A DNA stretch of 64,000 bases. It comes from Pardosa pseudoannulata. Taxonomy: Eukaryota > Arthropoda > Arachnida > Araneae > Lycosidae. Position numbers and translations under genes: made by a program. A model generated the notes under the pieces. It had not been told where the DNA came from, ran no database searches, and saw only the letters and a list, made by a program, of their open reading frames with translations. The first letter of the stretch is position 1, and each line of letters begins with the position of its first letter. The stretch covers positions 115,213,197-115,277,196 of the forward strand of contig CM063502.1 of NCBI GenBank assembly GCA_032207245.1, written 5' to 3'. Below are positions 33,895-49,612 of the stretch, one piece after another.

Positions 33895-34740
33895 ATACAA
33901 AACAAACTAGCTAAGGTAAAATGTGCTGAGATAATAACATGCAAGCATCTAACAATGAAAATCATATAGTTTAAAGGTCATATACTTAAATAAAACCCAT
34001 TTTCAGATTTCATGTAAGTTGAATACATAAATATAACACGAATTCAAAAGAGTTAAAAGAAAAATACAAAACAAACTAGCTAAGGTAAAATATGCTGAGA
34101 TAATAACATGCAAGCATCTAACAATGAAAATCATATAGTTTAAAGGTCATATACTTAAATAAAACCCATTTTCAGATTTCATGTAGGTTGAATACATAAA
34201 TATAACACGAATTCAAAAGAATTAAAAGAAAAATACAAAACAAACTAGCTAAGGTAAAATATGCTGAGATAATACCATGAAAGCATCTAACAATGAAAAT
34301 CATATAGTTTAAAGGTCGTATACTTAAATAAAACCCTTTTTCAGATTTCATGTAGGTTGAATACATAAATATAACACGAATTCAAAAGAGTTAAAAGAAA
34401 AATACAAAACAAACTAGCTAAGGTAAAATATGCTGAGATAATAACATGCAAGCATCTAACAATGAAAATCATATAGTTTAAAGGTCATATACTTAAATAA
34501 AACCCATTTTCAGATTTCATGTAGGTTGAATACATAAATATAACACGAATTCAAAAGAATTAAAAGAAAAATACAAAACAAACTAGCTAAGGTAAAATAT
34601 GCTGAGATAATACCATGAAAGCATCTAACAATGAAAATCATATAGTTTAAAGGTCATATACTTAAATAAAACCCTTTTTCAGATTTCATGTAGGTTGAAT
34701 ACATAAATATAAAACGAATTCAAAAGAGTTAAAAGAAAAC
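33895..34740. repeat. 170-bp satellite-like array, five units, A-B-A-B order
   Basis: Units start at ACAAAACAAACTAGCTAAGG near 33895, 34066, 34237, 34406 and 34577. Two types alternate: type A has AACATGCAAGCATC and ACCCATTTTCAG; type B has ACCATGAAAGCATC and ACCCTTTTTCAG. Units 2 and 4 read identical, and units 3 and 5 differ at about two bases, so the last copying step moved a 340-bp A-B dimer. Unit 1 is the most diverged. No coding sequence is kept. Confidence 0.95.
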
Positions 34741-35137
34741 TAATATTTATGCAGTGTATTTTAATGCTCCCAATAAATCTTTTGAAAGATTGTTTCCAAT
34801 TGAACGCCATCAAAGTGTCTCTGAAATCAATAGACAAAGTTGAAAGGTTTGTTCTTCAATTCTGCACACAATCGAAAGGAAAAATATTTCGGAATCAATC
34901 CGCTAAGTATTCATTTCTTAAGAAATGAAGTTCACGCAGAGACAGTTTAAAATATTTTCGATTCGCCTTCGCCATTGAGAACAGAAACACCTGGGTTATG
35001 ATGAGGACGGACATGAAAGCATCGATTTTAATCAGCATAACGGGCCGTGGATTCCGGAAAGATGCCAAGATGATAGTATGCAGCCATCGTATAAAGCATT
35101 TCACTATGTATATGTATTTATTTAGAGGTAAATATAT
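34741..35137. other. GC-richer island after the array; weak candidate exon at 34979-35125 (+)
   Basis: On the plus strand the frame from 34979 to TAG at 35123 reads HLGYDEDGHESIDFNQHNG and onward, with mixed polar composition. A pyrimidine-rich stretch ending in AG precedes it, and GTATAT at 35108 could serve as a splice donor. On the minus strand 34895-35104 is also open (69 codons). No domain is recognised in either, so exon status is unproven. Confidence 0.2.
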
Positions 35138-35490
35138 TTGAAACAGAAAACTTCTATTTATAGGTTACTACAAAAAAATTCTCTGCAGGAAAGAAAATAT
35201 TTAGACACAGGAATCTATTATCATTGCAGTATATTTTGTCTCAAATTTGTAGTTTGCATTATGTATTTAAAATTTTCAGTCCTTTCTATACAGTTAGAAG
35301 TTTTAATTTTTAAAGAAATCTTTTTTTAAATGTAAAACATTTATTTAAAAGCTACTACAGAAAACTATCTGCACTAAGGAAAATATTTAGACGAAGGTAT
35401 CTATTTGCATATCGGCATAATTATTTTGATTTATTCATAGTTTGAATGGCATAATTAAAATTTAGATTCAAAGTTAAAAACTTTACTTAT
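35138..35490. repeat. Diverged tandem duplication, ~190-bp units
   Basis: 35148-35320 and 35338-35490 share AGNTACTACANAAAA, CTGCANNAAGGAAAATATTTAGAC-like landmarks and TATCTATTNNCAT in the same order. Confidence 0.7.
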
Positions 35491-37027
35491 ATCTTTGTTG
35501 AACAATGTGCAATCAAAGGAAAGCATTCCCTCTCATTTAAATTAGCAATTTATTTCTTGATTTAATCTCAAAGCGCTCACTATTGTGTTCGTTTTAGTAG
35601 GTAAAATTGCTGTTAAAGTATGTTATACTAAAGTATCTACATTCATACTAATTATGGTGTTATTAATGAATATACAAATAATTAATATGCATATATTTTA
35701 TTCCAAAATTAATTTTAAATTTAAAAGTGTAGCTCATATATCGCTATCTTGCATAGAAAGTATTAATATTTAACATAAAATTTGCCATATTTGACAAAAT
35801 TGATCCAAAAGTCGCCTATTAAACCAGGAGTTAAATAAGAATTATGAAATGACACAAATAATGGCTGTAAAATATATTGATTATATTATGATTAACAAAG
35901 ATATTTAAAATAAATTTCAGAAATAGAAAATCAATAGTTTTTTTCCAAATCTAAATATTCTATCTCAAATCAAAACATTTCCAGAAGATATAAATATACT
36001 TCGGTTATTTATCATAACCTTACAAACACTTTAAAAATGATTAATTAATATTTTAATATTTCAAATATTTCCCATTTTGCCAAAGTTCAAAAGTTAGGAT
36101 TAGTCGCTAAGATTTTAAGTACGCAAATACCATTCGAGAAGGCTTATAAAAACCTTTTACAATACTTCCTTCAACTATTTATTTTGTTATTCTCTATTGT
36201 AAAGGAATCTGTAAGTATATAATATATAGGAATATGCCTTGAAGAAGTATAGCACTGTGATGTGAATTGAAAAGAGAACAAATCAAAAATTTAAATTCAA
36301 AATCGAGTCAGTTGAAAGATATTTCTCTTTAATAAAAGTCCTTAATTTGTTAATAATTTATGATAAAAACATAAATTACCTCCGAACTTTAAACAGTATA
36401 TGCCAGATTGGATTACTTTATGATAATACTGAAATTTATTTTTTGCGGGGAGAAGGAGGCTCTCAGATAAATTTCTAAGAAAATTATTTATGACTTAAAA
36501 TAAAATGTTACTCTGATAAACGTCATTTTACTTTCCATTACAAAAATAGCGCAGTTTACTCCAGTAATTTATTAGCAAAATTTCGCAGATAATTGAGTTT
36601 CTTTATTCAGGTAGCCATATATTAGTAAGTTTAAATATCAAGCAAACCAAAACCAAAGTTTTTATTTGCAGGTAACACTTTAAAACTTACGTAATAACTT
36701 ATTAAATGTATTGCTGTAAGTATTCGTCTGTATATATGAGTTCAAACACCGAATGAAAAATTATATTTCTGAAAAAATGGGACACATTAAATCTAATTCA
36801 AACACCATATGAAAAACACAATTTCTGATAACAAACTAAGTATAGATTTCCCTTAATGGATTGAATAGCGGTATGATGAAATTCACATTCGCACATTATG
36901 TACAAAAATAACGAATCAGAAAAAATTTCAAAGATAATATTCAGTATTTAATTTTATTTAATTTCAATGAGTAATTTTTTACCAAACCGATATCAGTTCT
37001 TTATCAGTCTAGAATAAACAAAGAAAG
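35491..37027. other. No gene seen; minor short repeats at 36738-36835
   Basis: A ~40-bp segment with TTCAAACACCNNATGAAAAA occurs twice in a row. The rest is AT-rich without signatures. Confidence 0.5.
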
Positions 37028-37325
37028 TATGCATCTAAAGTCTGATAATTTCCACTGGCTTAACCAAATACTCCTCTTCAATCTTCAACGATTGAGATCT
37101 TGAACATCTTCAGTTATTATAGTTTACCGGTTAAACATTCAACTATTTATCTCAATTTCCTTGGCATCTCGACTAGATGAGATATTCCTCAGTACCACTA
37201 TTATTGGTCAACAGTTCCATTAACCTGCACACTGGAAAAGGTTTAAAATATATGCATCAAAGTCTGATAATTCCCACTGGCTTGATAGCAAATAACTCTC
37301 TTCAATCTTCAAACAATGGAAATTA
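37028..37325. repeat. Pair of ~70-bp repeats
   Basis: 37028-37100 and 37250-37320 share TATGCATCNAAAGTCTGATA, CCACTGGCTT and CTCTTCAATCTTCAA. Confidence 0.85.
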
Positions 37326-38400
37326 GAGGTCTTTGCTTTTATTAAAGAAAAAGCGATGAATAAGACAACTTAAATATCTCTTGCTATCACTCAATATTTT
37401 CCTGATTTTACACTGTAAATCTGCGTCAACTGTTTTCATTCATGAGAGTTAAATAAGTAAGTTAAGTAAGTTAAATAAGAAATGTATCACATCTTATTTC
37501 ATAAGAAAATTTAGTTTTAAATATATGCATCAAAGTATCAGTAATAATATGTGCAAGACATTGATAGCATAATACCTAAACTTTATTCAGCGCTATTCTA
37601 TGAAATCCAATTTAATGGAAATTAGAGGATCCATTTATATGTCTATAACCAATTAAATACATATTTTTTTATCTTCTTCATACTTATAAAAAATGCTTAT
37701 TAGCATTTCTTAATATCTAGCATACTTAAGAATATATACTGAGCGTTATTTTAAATACAGAGTTTATATCAGTGAAGTATGTTGCAAAATACTTCGTATA
37801 TTGATCCGGTAGAGACTAAACGTTTTATGAATTACTAGACAGTAGGGAAAATTATATCCGAAAAGTATTGTTTTCCGTACTTGGAATTTAAACAATGGAT
37901 GAAAATATACTACCATATTTTATGATTTTTCATATGATTGGAATAAATGTAGATGTTTAGATTTTGTTTCAAAAATTCACCGGAAAGATTAGAGAATATT
38001 TAAAAACTATCATACTCAAAATTTTTTTACATTTTGTATTTTTGGTTCAAAATATATAAGTATTATATTTTCATATTTAAATAATTAATCTAACAGAATT
38101 TTAATACATTTTTAAGTGATTTTTTTACTATAAAAAGTTTATTTAACATCATTTAATTAAGATAAATAAAAAAGATTACGATTTCAAAATTAGATTTAAT
38201 TGCTGTTTAAATTATTCCCAGAAATGTGAGATAATGTAAAAACATGTGAACTTCAAGAAACACAGAAATATGATGAAACATGCCGAAAAGTGTCAGAAAG
38301 GTGTATTACTACAGTATTATTTTGTGAGGAAACTATATGACATTAATTAGACTCAGAAATGAAATTTCGTAAGAAGTTCAAGTTTTTATGAGTAACGTGA
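37326..38400. other. No gene seen; AT-rich spacer
   Basis: A few AAGTTAAGTAAGTTAAATAA short repeats lie at 37450-37480. A weak SINE-A-like tail at 37420-37450 was not firm enough to call. Confidence 0.45.
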
Positions 38401-38645
38401 TCCGCTGTAGCTCAGTCGGCAAAGGCCACGCTCTCGTAACTGGAGGGTTGTGGTTTCGGAGCCCGAGCCGGCATATGATCTCCCGTGTTCGTTAAATGTA
38501 ACTAGGGCCCTTAAAATATGTTCGGGATCACAATGTCCCCCAAGTTCTCAATCAATACGTCTGGGGGTGACAGGCCAAGCCTATGGGTTTTCTGCTTGGT
38601 CCCTGCTTCAAAATTACGAGGACCCACTTGAGCTCAAGTCTTACT
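38401..38645 (+). mobile_element. tRNA-derived SINE, family B (fullest copy)
   Basis: The head has a near-perfect RNA polymerase III A box, GTAGCTCAGTCGGC (38408-38421), and a B box with one extra base, GGTTTCGGAGCCC. An anticodon-like stem and loop lies between them. The body holds CTTAAAATATGTTCGGGATC, AAGTTCTCAATCAATACG and CTTGGTCCCTGCTTCAAAAT, all shared with the minus-strand copies at 23229 and 55975. It is not a working tRNA gene, because the acceptor arm does not close and the body continues. The plus-strand open frame here (38450-38656) is fortuitous. Confidence 0.85.
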
Positions 38646-39225
38646 TTCCTCTTTGAGTTGCTCGTCAAAATGAAAAGTGCACTCCTTGCCTTAATACAAA
38701 TAGCCTCCGGCTCAATCGTGCTTGTTTAGACCAAGTGGTATATGCAATAATAACAACGTTTACTTTACACGTACAAACTATTATCTTTTAAAAGTTTTCT
38801 GAATACTTCAGTGAACGATACCAGGAATAAGTTTTGGTTACCAAGAAATCTACTTTTAAATATACAAATCATTTTTAATTTTCAGTAAATATAATTTGTA
38901 TGAAAATTGAAAATATATTTAATAATTGCTCATAGATCCAATTAACTGTCATCAGAGTACAAAATCACATAATATTAAAAAATTTTAACGGTATTAAGAT
39001 AAATATTATTTACTTAGTTTTAACATAGTAAACATATATTCCTTTGTTTGTAGTCCACACAATGTGTGTTAGACTGAACGCAGATCTTTTCTATAACCTC
39101 TGAGACATACTATTTCTTCATCTTAAGTAAATACTTCAAATGTTTTTAGCAGTAACTCCAAAACTCGAAAACAGCCAAAGGGATCTCTAATTAGTATGCA
39201 TCATAAAATGTGTGGATTTTAAATC
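38646..39225. other. No gene seen; AT-rich spacer
   Basis: No repeat partner or coding motif noticed. Confidence 0.5.
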
Positions 39226-39615
39226 TAAAGGAAAGAAATTTAAAGCAAACAAGTATGAGTAAAATTAAACTATTTGAATATTATTCCATAATCAAATTTG
39301 AAATTGGGTTAAAGGGATTCATCCGTTCAAAAGGAGTGTTGGGGTATACTGAAAGTGCGTCCTTTTTAATGAACTACAACTTTATTAAATACTCAATAAA
39401 ATTATGCATACGTTTGTGACAAAGAAAGAAATTGCCTGTAAACAAGTACAGTTCGAGGAAGATCAAACTATTTGAATACTATTCCGTAATCAAATTTGAG
39501 ATCAGGTTAAAGGAATTCCTTCCTTAAAAAGTAATCTTGGTGCATGCTAAATGTATATTAGTTTCGATAAAATTTAGCTTTGTTAAATACTCATACATAA
39601 TTATACATAAATTTG
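39226..39615. repeat. Diverged tandem duplication, ~195-bp units
   Basis: 39228-39418 and 39422-39615 share AAACTATTTGAATANTATTC, ATCAAATTTGANATNNGGTT and TTAAATACTCANANAAATTAT-type landmarks. The plus frame open in unit 1 (39210-39419) is broken in unit 2. Confidence 0.85.
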
Positions 39616-40140
39616 TTCCAAACTTCTTTTAAATTCTTATAAAACACATCAACTAATTCGTCTTAATTTGAGTTAAGAATAAATTACATATTACTTTAGA
39701 GTATGCAATATATCTTAATTTAGTATATAGATATTAACTTACATCTTAAATTGACCTCAAAACTACATTGTATAGAATGAATTAATAACACAGAAAACTT
39801 GTTGATATATAAAGATTAAAAACGCATGCAAATTTCATAAACATTTATATTAGATCTAATTAGCCGTTAAAAATAACCTGAATACTTGATTATCAAAAGT
39901 ATATTAGGTCATTCTATAGATAACACTACTACACACTCACAGAAAAAGTATATTAAAGAAAGTCTATTGAATAGAATTTCTTTAATCTTGCAGATCGTGA
40001 TATAACATGTGGTCTAAAATTTTTTATTGTTAATATTTCATTTGTCATTGTTTTACATTATTTTTATCAATTAATAGACATAATTTCCTAGTTTAAAAAA
40101 AGTTAGAAGAGAACTTGAAATATCCGAAAATTTTGTATAA
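39616..40140. other. No gene seen; AT-rich spacer
   Basis: Featureless apart from poly-A/T runs. Confidence 0.5.
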
Positions 40141-40545
40141 TTATTTAAAAATTCAAAAGTTTCAATACGATTCTATCGATACAAATTGATAAACTTTTAA
40201 CAGGCACCAAGATTCAGATTCAGATTTAGAAATTATGAGACTCATTAAAGCATCAAGTTTTAAGACATGTATTTTTTAGAATATACCATATTTTGCACCT
40301 TTTATAAGAATTCAAAAACAATTCATTTTAAATATTAATATAAAGTATAATTTTTTTTAAGAATTCAAAATCTTCAGTATGATTCTATTGATAGAAATCG
40401 ATACACTTTTAGCATGCACCAAGATTCCTTTAAAAATTATGAGACTCATTAAAGAATCAAGTTTTAAGACATGTTTTTTTAGAATATATCATATTTTACG
40501 TCTTTTATCAGAATTTAGAAAAAGTTCATTTTAAATAAATTAAAG
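40141..40545. repeat. Diverged tandem duplication, ~215-bp units
   Basis: 40141-40340 and 40360-40545 share ATNCGATTCTATNGATANAA-type start, then ATTATGAGACTCATTAAAG, then ATCAAGTTTTAAGACATGT. Confidence 0.85.
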
Positions 40546-41496
40546 AGCACAACTACAATAAAATTAGTCTAGATGCAATTTCATAGAAGTGTTAAATTAA
40601 AATTTGAATCTAATCAAATTAAAATCCTAATATCAAAAATAATGACAAGTATATTAGATTTAACATGAAATGTATAAATAATCAACTTTTTTTTAGGGTT
40701 GTAAAAAATAATTATTTAATGCTATTACTTTTCAAACAGACATTCGTTTAATGATTGAAAGCATCTGTGACAGAATTTTTCATCTCCATTAGACAATTAA
40801 TTCAGGAAATTTCTAATCATTTCTCTTTTTCCAATAAGAGAATATTTCATTTGTTTTATCTTATTAATTATAACTTACATTATAAAATATAAAATACTTT
40901 ATGTTTTCTTCTCTCAGATAGGTTAATATTTATCAGAAAAATTTATTCTGTGAAATTAAAATTCAGACGAACTCATTAAATGCAAATTAAATTCATTTTC
41001 TATCTCATTTACAGATAAAATAAATAAAATAAGGGTGTAAAAACAGGTTTCGCGTTGTTAAATATCATTAGAAAGTAACAATTTTGAAATGATATTAGCA
41101 TTAATAATAAATCTTAAATGAGAATTGTGACGTTTAAATATTTATGAGAAAATGGCTTGTCAGAACAAAATGTTATTAAAATATCATTTACTGCTTTCTG
41201 TTAGAGAAGGATATTTATGTTACAAAATTTCTCAAATAAATGAAAATGCAGAAATGGCCTTTCAGACATTTATATTAGACCACAACTATTCATCAGTGTT
41301 CCAACTGTGTGGGATCATTAACTGCAATTTATAGTTAACTCATTTTGGGTATTATTAACTCAGAACGTCAGCTTAAAGGGACAAAGTACCTTTCCAACTG
41401 AAAAGTATTTATTTTAAATGCCTAATTTTGATTCAGTGCAAAATAAATAGTTTTGCTTTGTTTAGAATCAAATTTTTCTTACATCATTAATAAAAA
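40546..41496. other. No gene seen; AT-rich spacer
   Basis: The plus-strand frame 41152-41334 (60 codons) has no recognisable domain. Confidence 0.45.
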
Positions 41497-42010
41497 TCTA
41501 ACTTTATAAAATATAATTTAGTTTTATTATATGAAATAATACTACATTTGTAAAAGGCATAGAATATCATAGAATATATACACCAAGTGAAAATAACAGA
41601 AATTCACTTACCCACAAATTATGGTTTGAAGATGTATATTAAAAAATAATTTTTGTATTAGATAGAAGCTAATTATCTTTCTTATACTGTAAACATAAAT
41701 TATATTAATACGAGTGATATACGGATTTTTTTAGACAAAAGACAATTTTTTTCAAATTTTAGATTTTTAAGTTCTTTATTTTTTAATATAAATTCTAGAT
41801 AACTTTAATATTTTGGGTTTATAGAATGAAAAATAATATTAACTTCAATTTCATATATAAAATTGAGTTTCAAATATACATATTTTAAAAGCTATCTTAC
41901 TGGGAAACAAATATTTTAAATAACATGTTTTTAAATAACATATAAAAAATTCATTCTAAAAGAAGTTGAACTTTTAATTTAATGATGAATCTAATAAAGG
42001 CAGTTATAAT
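41497..42010. repeat. Copy 1 of a segmental duplication (partner at 61128-61735)
   Basis: The order of landmarks ATCTAACTTTATAAAA, CTTACCCNCAAA, GTTAATACNANNGATATA, ATACATATTTNAAAAGNTAT and TATAATGAAGATTTTAAGTC recurs about 20 kb downstream in the same orientation. The divergence is considerable, so this is an old event. Its 3' part overlaps the first 324-bp tandem unit. Confidence 0.65.
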
Positions 42011-43167
42011 GAAGATTTTAAGTCATTAAAGGTTATATGCCCCCTTAAACTTTTCTATCAAGATAAAAGATTTCTTTTATGTGTTCTTAACTCTCCAGAA
42101 ATTCTATTGACTCCTATCCCATGCAGCTAAAATTAAATTAGTCAATGCAAAATAGTTCTTCACTTCAAACTACATTCATGTGCCCTTTTTATCTTATTTT
42201 AAAAATATATTATTTGATATACCAACCTGAAATTTTTTAAAGATTTAGTGTTGTTAAATAACATATAAAAAATTCATTCTAAAAGGAGTAGAACTTTTAA
42301 TTTAATGATAAATCCAATAAAGGCAGTTATAATGAAGATTTAAGTCATGAAAGGTTATATCCCCCGTTAAACTTTTCTATCATGATAAAAGATTTCTTTT
42401 ATGTGTTCTTAACTCTCCAGAAATTCTATTGACTCCTATACCATGCAGCTAAAATTAAATTATTCAGTGAAAAATAGTTCCTCACTTCAAGCAATCTACA
42501 TTGATGTGCCTTTTTTATCTTATTTATAAAATATACTATTTGATATACCAACCTAAAATTTTTTTAAGGATTTAGTATTTTTGAATAACATATAAAAAAT
42601 TCGTTCTAAAAGAAGTAGAACTTTTAATTTAATGATCAATCGAATAAAGGAAGTTAAAATGAAGATTTAAGTCATGAAAGGTTATATGCCCCTTTAAACC
42701 TTTCTATCATGATAAAAGATTTCTTTTATGTGTTCTTAATTCTCCAGAAATTCTATTGACTCCTATACCATGCAGCTAAAATTAAATTAATCAGTGAAAA
42801 ATAGTTCCTCACTTCAAGCAATCTACATTGATGTGCCCTTTTTATCTTATTTATAAAATATACTATTTGATATACCAACCTAAAATTTTTTAAGGATTTA
42901 GTATTGTTGAATAACATATAAAAAATTCGTTCTATAAGAAGTAGAACTTTTAATTTAATGATCAATCCAATAAAGGAAGTTATAATGAAGATTTTAAGTC
43001 ATGAAAGGTTATATGCCCCCTTAAACTTTTCTATCAGGATAAAAGATTTCTTTTATGTGTTCTTAACTCTCCAGAAATTCTATTGACTCCTATCCCATGC
43101 AACTAAAATTAAATTATTCAGTGAAAAATAGTTCTTCACTTCAAGCAATCTACATTGATGTGCCTAC
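41933..43167. repeat. Tandem array, four ~324-bp units (last partial)
   Basis: Units start near 41933, 42256, 42583 and 42909, each at GAATAACATATAAAAAATTC or a close variant. Each runs through ATAAAAGATTTCTTTTATGT, CCAGAAATTCTATTGACTCC and TTTGATATACCAACCT. The fourth stops at ACATTGATGTGCC (43165), where unique sequence begins. Units 2-4 are closer to each other than to unit 1. Confidence 0.95.
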
Positions 43168-43599
43168 CCGGAAAACAAACATCTATTCCTTGTGCATACG
43201 AATTTTCAATTCCGCTGAAATTTTTGGGAAAAGATTGCATATACAAGGAATAAAAAGAGGGTGAAATTTCTTTTTGGAGTAACAATATTTCAGTAATTTT
43301 GTATCTTATGTTTCAGTACATCAAGCTGTGTTAAAAAATGTGTGGTAATTGAAAACTTTCATCCTTTACAAAAAAAAACTCTTTGAAAACTGAAAAAAAT
43401 TATATAAAACGCATAATCATGTCAAAAGCAAAACTAAATATTTAAATCAATTCCAAGAATATAAAAATAGAAATCTTCAAATTATATATTCATTTAATAT
43501 TACAAAATTTTAGTAAATATTTTTTTCTTCTAGTTATAAAGTTGATTAATTTTCAATGATTCATGAATATTCATTCATTATATAGCTAATAAAATGAAA
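43168..43599. other. No gene seen; AT-rich spacer
   Basis: Nothing supported between the two tandem arrays. Confidence 0.5.
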
Positions 43600-44650
43600 G
43601 AAACTCAATTTGATAAAGAAGCTTAAAAATTCTTAAAGTCGAGAATTTCTTAACTCTTATGATACGAATAGTAATCCCTTTTGAAGGAAAAAAATAAGAG
43701 GTTTATTTCTTGTATTTATTAAAAAATTTTTGAAAATTATTCACAGAAAGCTGAAGATTTATTTTCGTTTTATATGATTGCTCTTAATTAGTTAACATTA
43801 ATTTTTTCTGGGCATTTTCTCAAGATAGAAGAGCTTTAATGCCTTAAATCTCTTCATTTAATGATGAATATGATGCAGCTGTCAGAGCCAAGATTGCGTA
43901 AACAGTATTATGTTAGTAGATATGAGTACAAAATTTGTACACCTAGTTAGAAGTCTATAAATACTTAATGTTCAAATTGCTCCAATACTTATGATAAAAA
44001 TAGTAATGCCTTTTTAAAGGGAAAACTGAGACGTTCATTTCTTGAATTCACAAAAACATTATTTGAAGATTATTCACAGAAAGATGAAAATTTTTTACAT
44101 GATTGCTTTTTTTAAGTCAACAATAATTTGTTTTCCTAACATCTTCTCGTGACATAACAGCTTTAGTACATTAAATATCACCTTTTAATAACAAAAGTAA
44201 CACAGTTGTGGGAAACAAGTTCGTATTTTATACTCATATCTAAGATAAAGGATAGTATATTATTAGATGAGTATCAATGCATATATACTCTATTAAAAAT
44301 TTATAAAAACGTAATGTCATTTTTTTTAATATTTAGTATAAAAATTCTAACCCATTTCAATGAAGAAATAAACAAAAGGTTCAAGTCTTGTATTGACTGA
44401 AAAAATATTTGAGCATTATTCACAAAAAGCTAGAAATTTATTTTAGTTTTACATGATTGCTCTTTATCAATTAGCTATATTTTGTTTTATTAGCATCTTC
44501 TCAAGACAAAAATAGCTCTAGTGTTTTATATTATATCATCTAAAGATAAATATGAAGCAACTTTGTGAAAAAAAATTTGGATTTTATACTCATATCTAAT
44601 TATAAAGAATGATATGTTATTAGATGTGTTATGTATAAAATACCAAGGAA
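43600..44650. repeat. Old tandem array, three ~350-bp units
   Basis: Units begin near 43600, 43951 and 44291. Shared landmarks are TTATTCACANAAAGCTGAA or close forms, TTTACATGATTGCTNTTT, GCATCTTCTCAAGACA and TTTATACTCATATCTAA (the last only in units 2 and 3). Much more diverged than the 324-bp array. Confidence 0.75.
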
Positions 44651-47066
<2,416 letters not shown>

Positions 47067-47375
47067 CTAGGAGGATAGAATATATATACAGAAGTTGAAG
47101 GAAAATAAAAGAAGAAGATGAGTTCGTAATGGGGAGATGGTCACGTCGTCAGAATCTTTCCTAGACTACATCTAATTTTCTGTTGTTATATAATACCGAC
47201 ACCTGTCTGTGAATAAAAATTAGAAGATTAACTTAATTTAAAATTTGAACCTAGGAGGATAGAATATACAGAAGGATAGAATATAAATACAGAACCTAGG
47301 AGGATAGAATATAAATACAGAAGTGAAGAAAATAAAAGAAGAAGATGAGTCGTAATGGATGGTCACCTGTCAGAG
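47067..47375. repeat. Local repeats around CCTAGGAGGATAGAATAT
   Basis: The purine-rich segment CCTAGGAGGATAGAATAT through AAAATAAAAGAAGAAGATGA and GTAATGG...GGTCAC occurs at 47067-47150 and 47297-47370. An extra start copy lies at 47250. The first is separated from the rest by a unique stretch. Confidence 0.85.
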
Positions 47376-49034
47376 TAATTGTAGGAGTTCATGAATAAAT
47401 GCTGTCTAAGGATTTTTGCTACTGCTATGAATTAATTCACTCACAGATAAAGTCCTTTGCAAGAGGTATGTTAGAGTTAAAAATTAGGCAAGTAAGGGAT
47501 GCTCTCTTAGATGAAAAATTTTTATAGTTATTATTTTATTGTCTTTATATGTACCATCAAGGGTGAAGCGGAGGAACTAGCTTTGATGTTTCTGAGATTG
47601 AAGAACAAAGATAAATTTAGCTTGGGATGAAACAATCAGAGACCTAATACAACCATCCAACTTTTCTAGATATTCTGCCTTTTCAAAAACTCTATGTCTC
47701 TTCCATTTATATGTTTGACTTAATCTGTTATAAAGTTAAAACTCCAGATTTTTTCCGTAATTTAAAACGAATTTTCTAATAAAATTCTTTAACAATAGAG
47801 ATATATTTTATAAAACGTATTAGAGACCCTATGTTATGTAAAGCGGCTTAGTATGACAAAATGTTTGAAGGAGAAATGACAGAAAAGCATAGCGTACACA
47901 AAATATAAACAATTACAAACAGTTCCAGTCCTTAAATTGAATGTTCAAGTCATTAATTTGCTTCCTTTCTGACAAACAGTCAAAATATTTTGCTTGTTTT
48001 ACTCTGTTCCTTTGATGTTGCAGAAGAATCTTTTCTCAAATGTTTGCAAATCAGGGAGACTTCATCAGTATATGATCGGAAGCTACTCAGCCATTCCTAC
48101 TTAAAAGAACTACAGACTAAATATAGTGTTGAAAATATAGCTTTACGGACTAAAGTACCTAAACAATAGTTGTACACCCGAATAAGTTACTTCCAGTAAA
48201 AACAGTAAAGTTTCAGAAAATAGTAGACTTGTCTACATGTTTTGCTACCAAAAATAAAACTAGTTTTTTTTTCACAAATATGTTTTGAAAAGTGTTTGCG
48301 CCTTACGTTTGTGTCTGGTTGTTAATATTCTAAAAGTTCTTAAAATAAACAATGTTTCGGAATTGTGCACGTTATTTAATCCACAAGCTGCTTATAATTT
48401 GGATATATGCCTTATCAAAATACATAAAATATATTTGTTTAAAACATTTTAAAACATTTTCTGTGCACCTGGGTCATAATATTGAACATCTAATGACCTT
48501 TGACCTTTTCTACAAGTTGCATCAATGCTTGTAAAGTTAATAAAACGTTCGTTTAAATCTTTATCTATAGTACTGAAAAATCTAAATTGAAATTATTCAA
48601 ATGTTTGTTGTATTTTTTGTATTTTGCTCTAGAATTCTTTCCCCAAATTTTTAACTGTAATCCATATACTTTCATACAAAGAATTAAAAATCTAAAACTT
48701 AGATTTTTCCCAATTGGCTAAAAAGTATAAAAGAATTTAAATGGCTTAAATAAATTATTATAATGAAGTGCCTCCAATAAAACCTGTCACAAAACATTCT
48801 AGTATTATACATTATATTTCATTTTAATTTCAACTCATAAAAATATTCTTGATGCTTCGAATTTAAGGAATAGTGTGTTTCATTCATTTGGGAAGGAGTT
48901 TTTATCTACATCACACTGTATAAAACCATTTCTCTCTTTATATTTTCATTTCAAAATACGATGCTTCAAGATTTTTGTAATTGTAGACATTGCCCTATTT
49001 GACCGAAATGAATGAATTATATCTTTTTATATTA
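47376..49034. other. No gene seen; AT-rich spacer
   Basis: The plus-strand frame 48352-48534 has no recognisable domain. Confidence 0.45.
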
Positions 49035-49319
<285 letters not shown>

Positions 49320-49321
<2 letters not shown>

Positions 49322-49392
49322 TGTGAAACCTCAATACATCGTTTTCCAAGGGGCCAAAAAGAGAAAACGATGTACTTGTGAAATGTATATAG
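49320..49392. mobile_element. Possible pogo/Tc1-type terminal repeat fragment
   Basis: CTGTGAAACCTCAATACATC is followed by CGTTTTCCAAGGGGCC and an inverted copy, GAAAACGATGTA. CAGTGAAACCTC-type starts occur in pogo/Tigger-like elements. No partner end or coding part was found. Confidence 0.3.
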
Positions 49393-49612
49393 AAATTTTG
49401 GAAAATATATGACTATGAATTAATTCATAGTCTTTATAACACTAACTAGAATTGTTTAACATTTTATAAAATATATCTTAGAATGATACTTAGCATTTAA
49501 AATATTTTATTATATTTTATTTTTGACAAAGATTTGCACTTCAGAAAAGCTCGATACTGATTTAAGTTCTTTTCGTGTTTGTAACAAGGAGTAACATAAC
49601 TAAACGCACTCT

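Noticed and set aside
37420..37450. Another SINE-A tail on the minus strand
   Set aside because: Only a GAGAGTTAAAT-like fragment matches, too short in AT-rich DNA.
38401..38475. A functional tRNA gene
   Set aside because: The A box is good, but the B box has an extra base, the acceptor arm does not pair, and the sequence continues into a body shared with two other loci. It is a SINE head.
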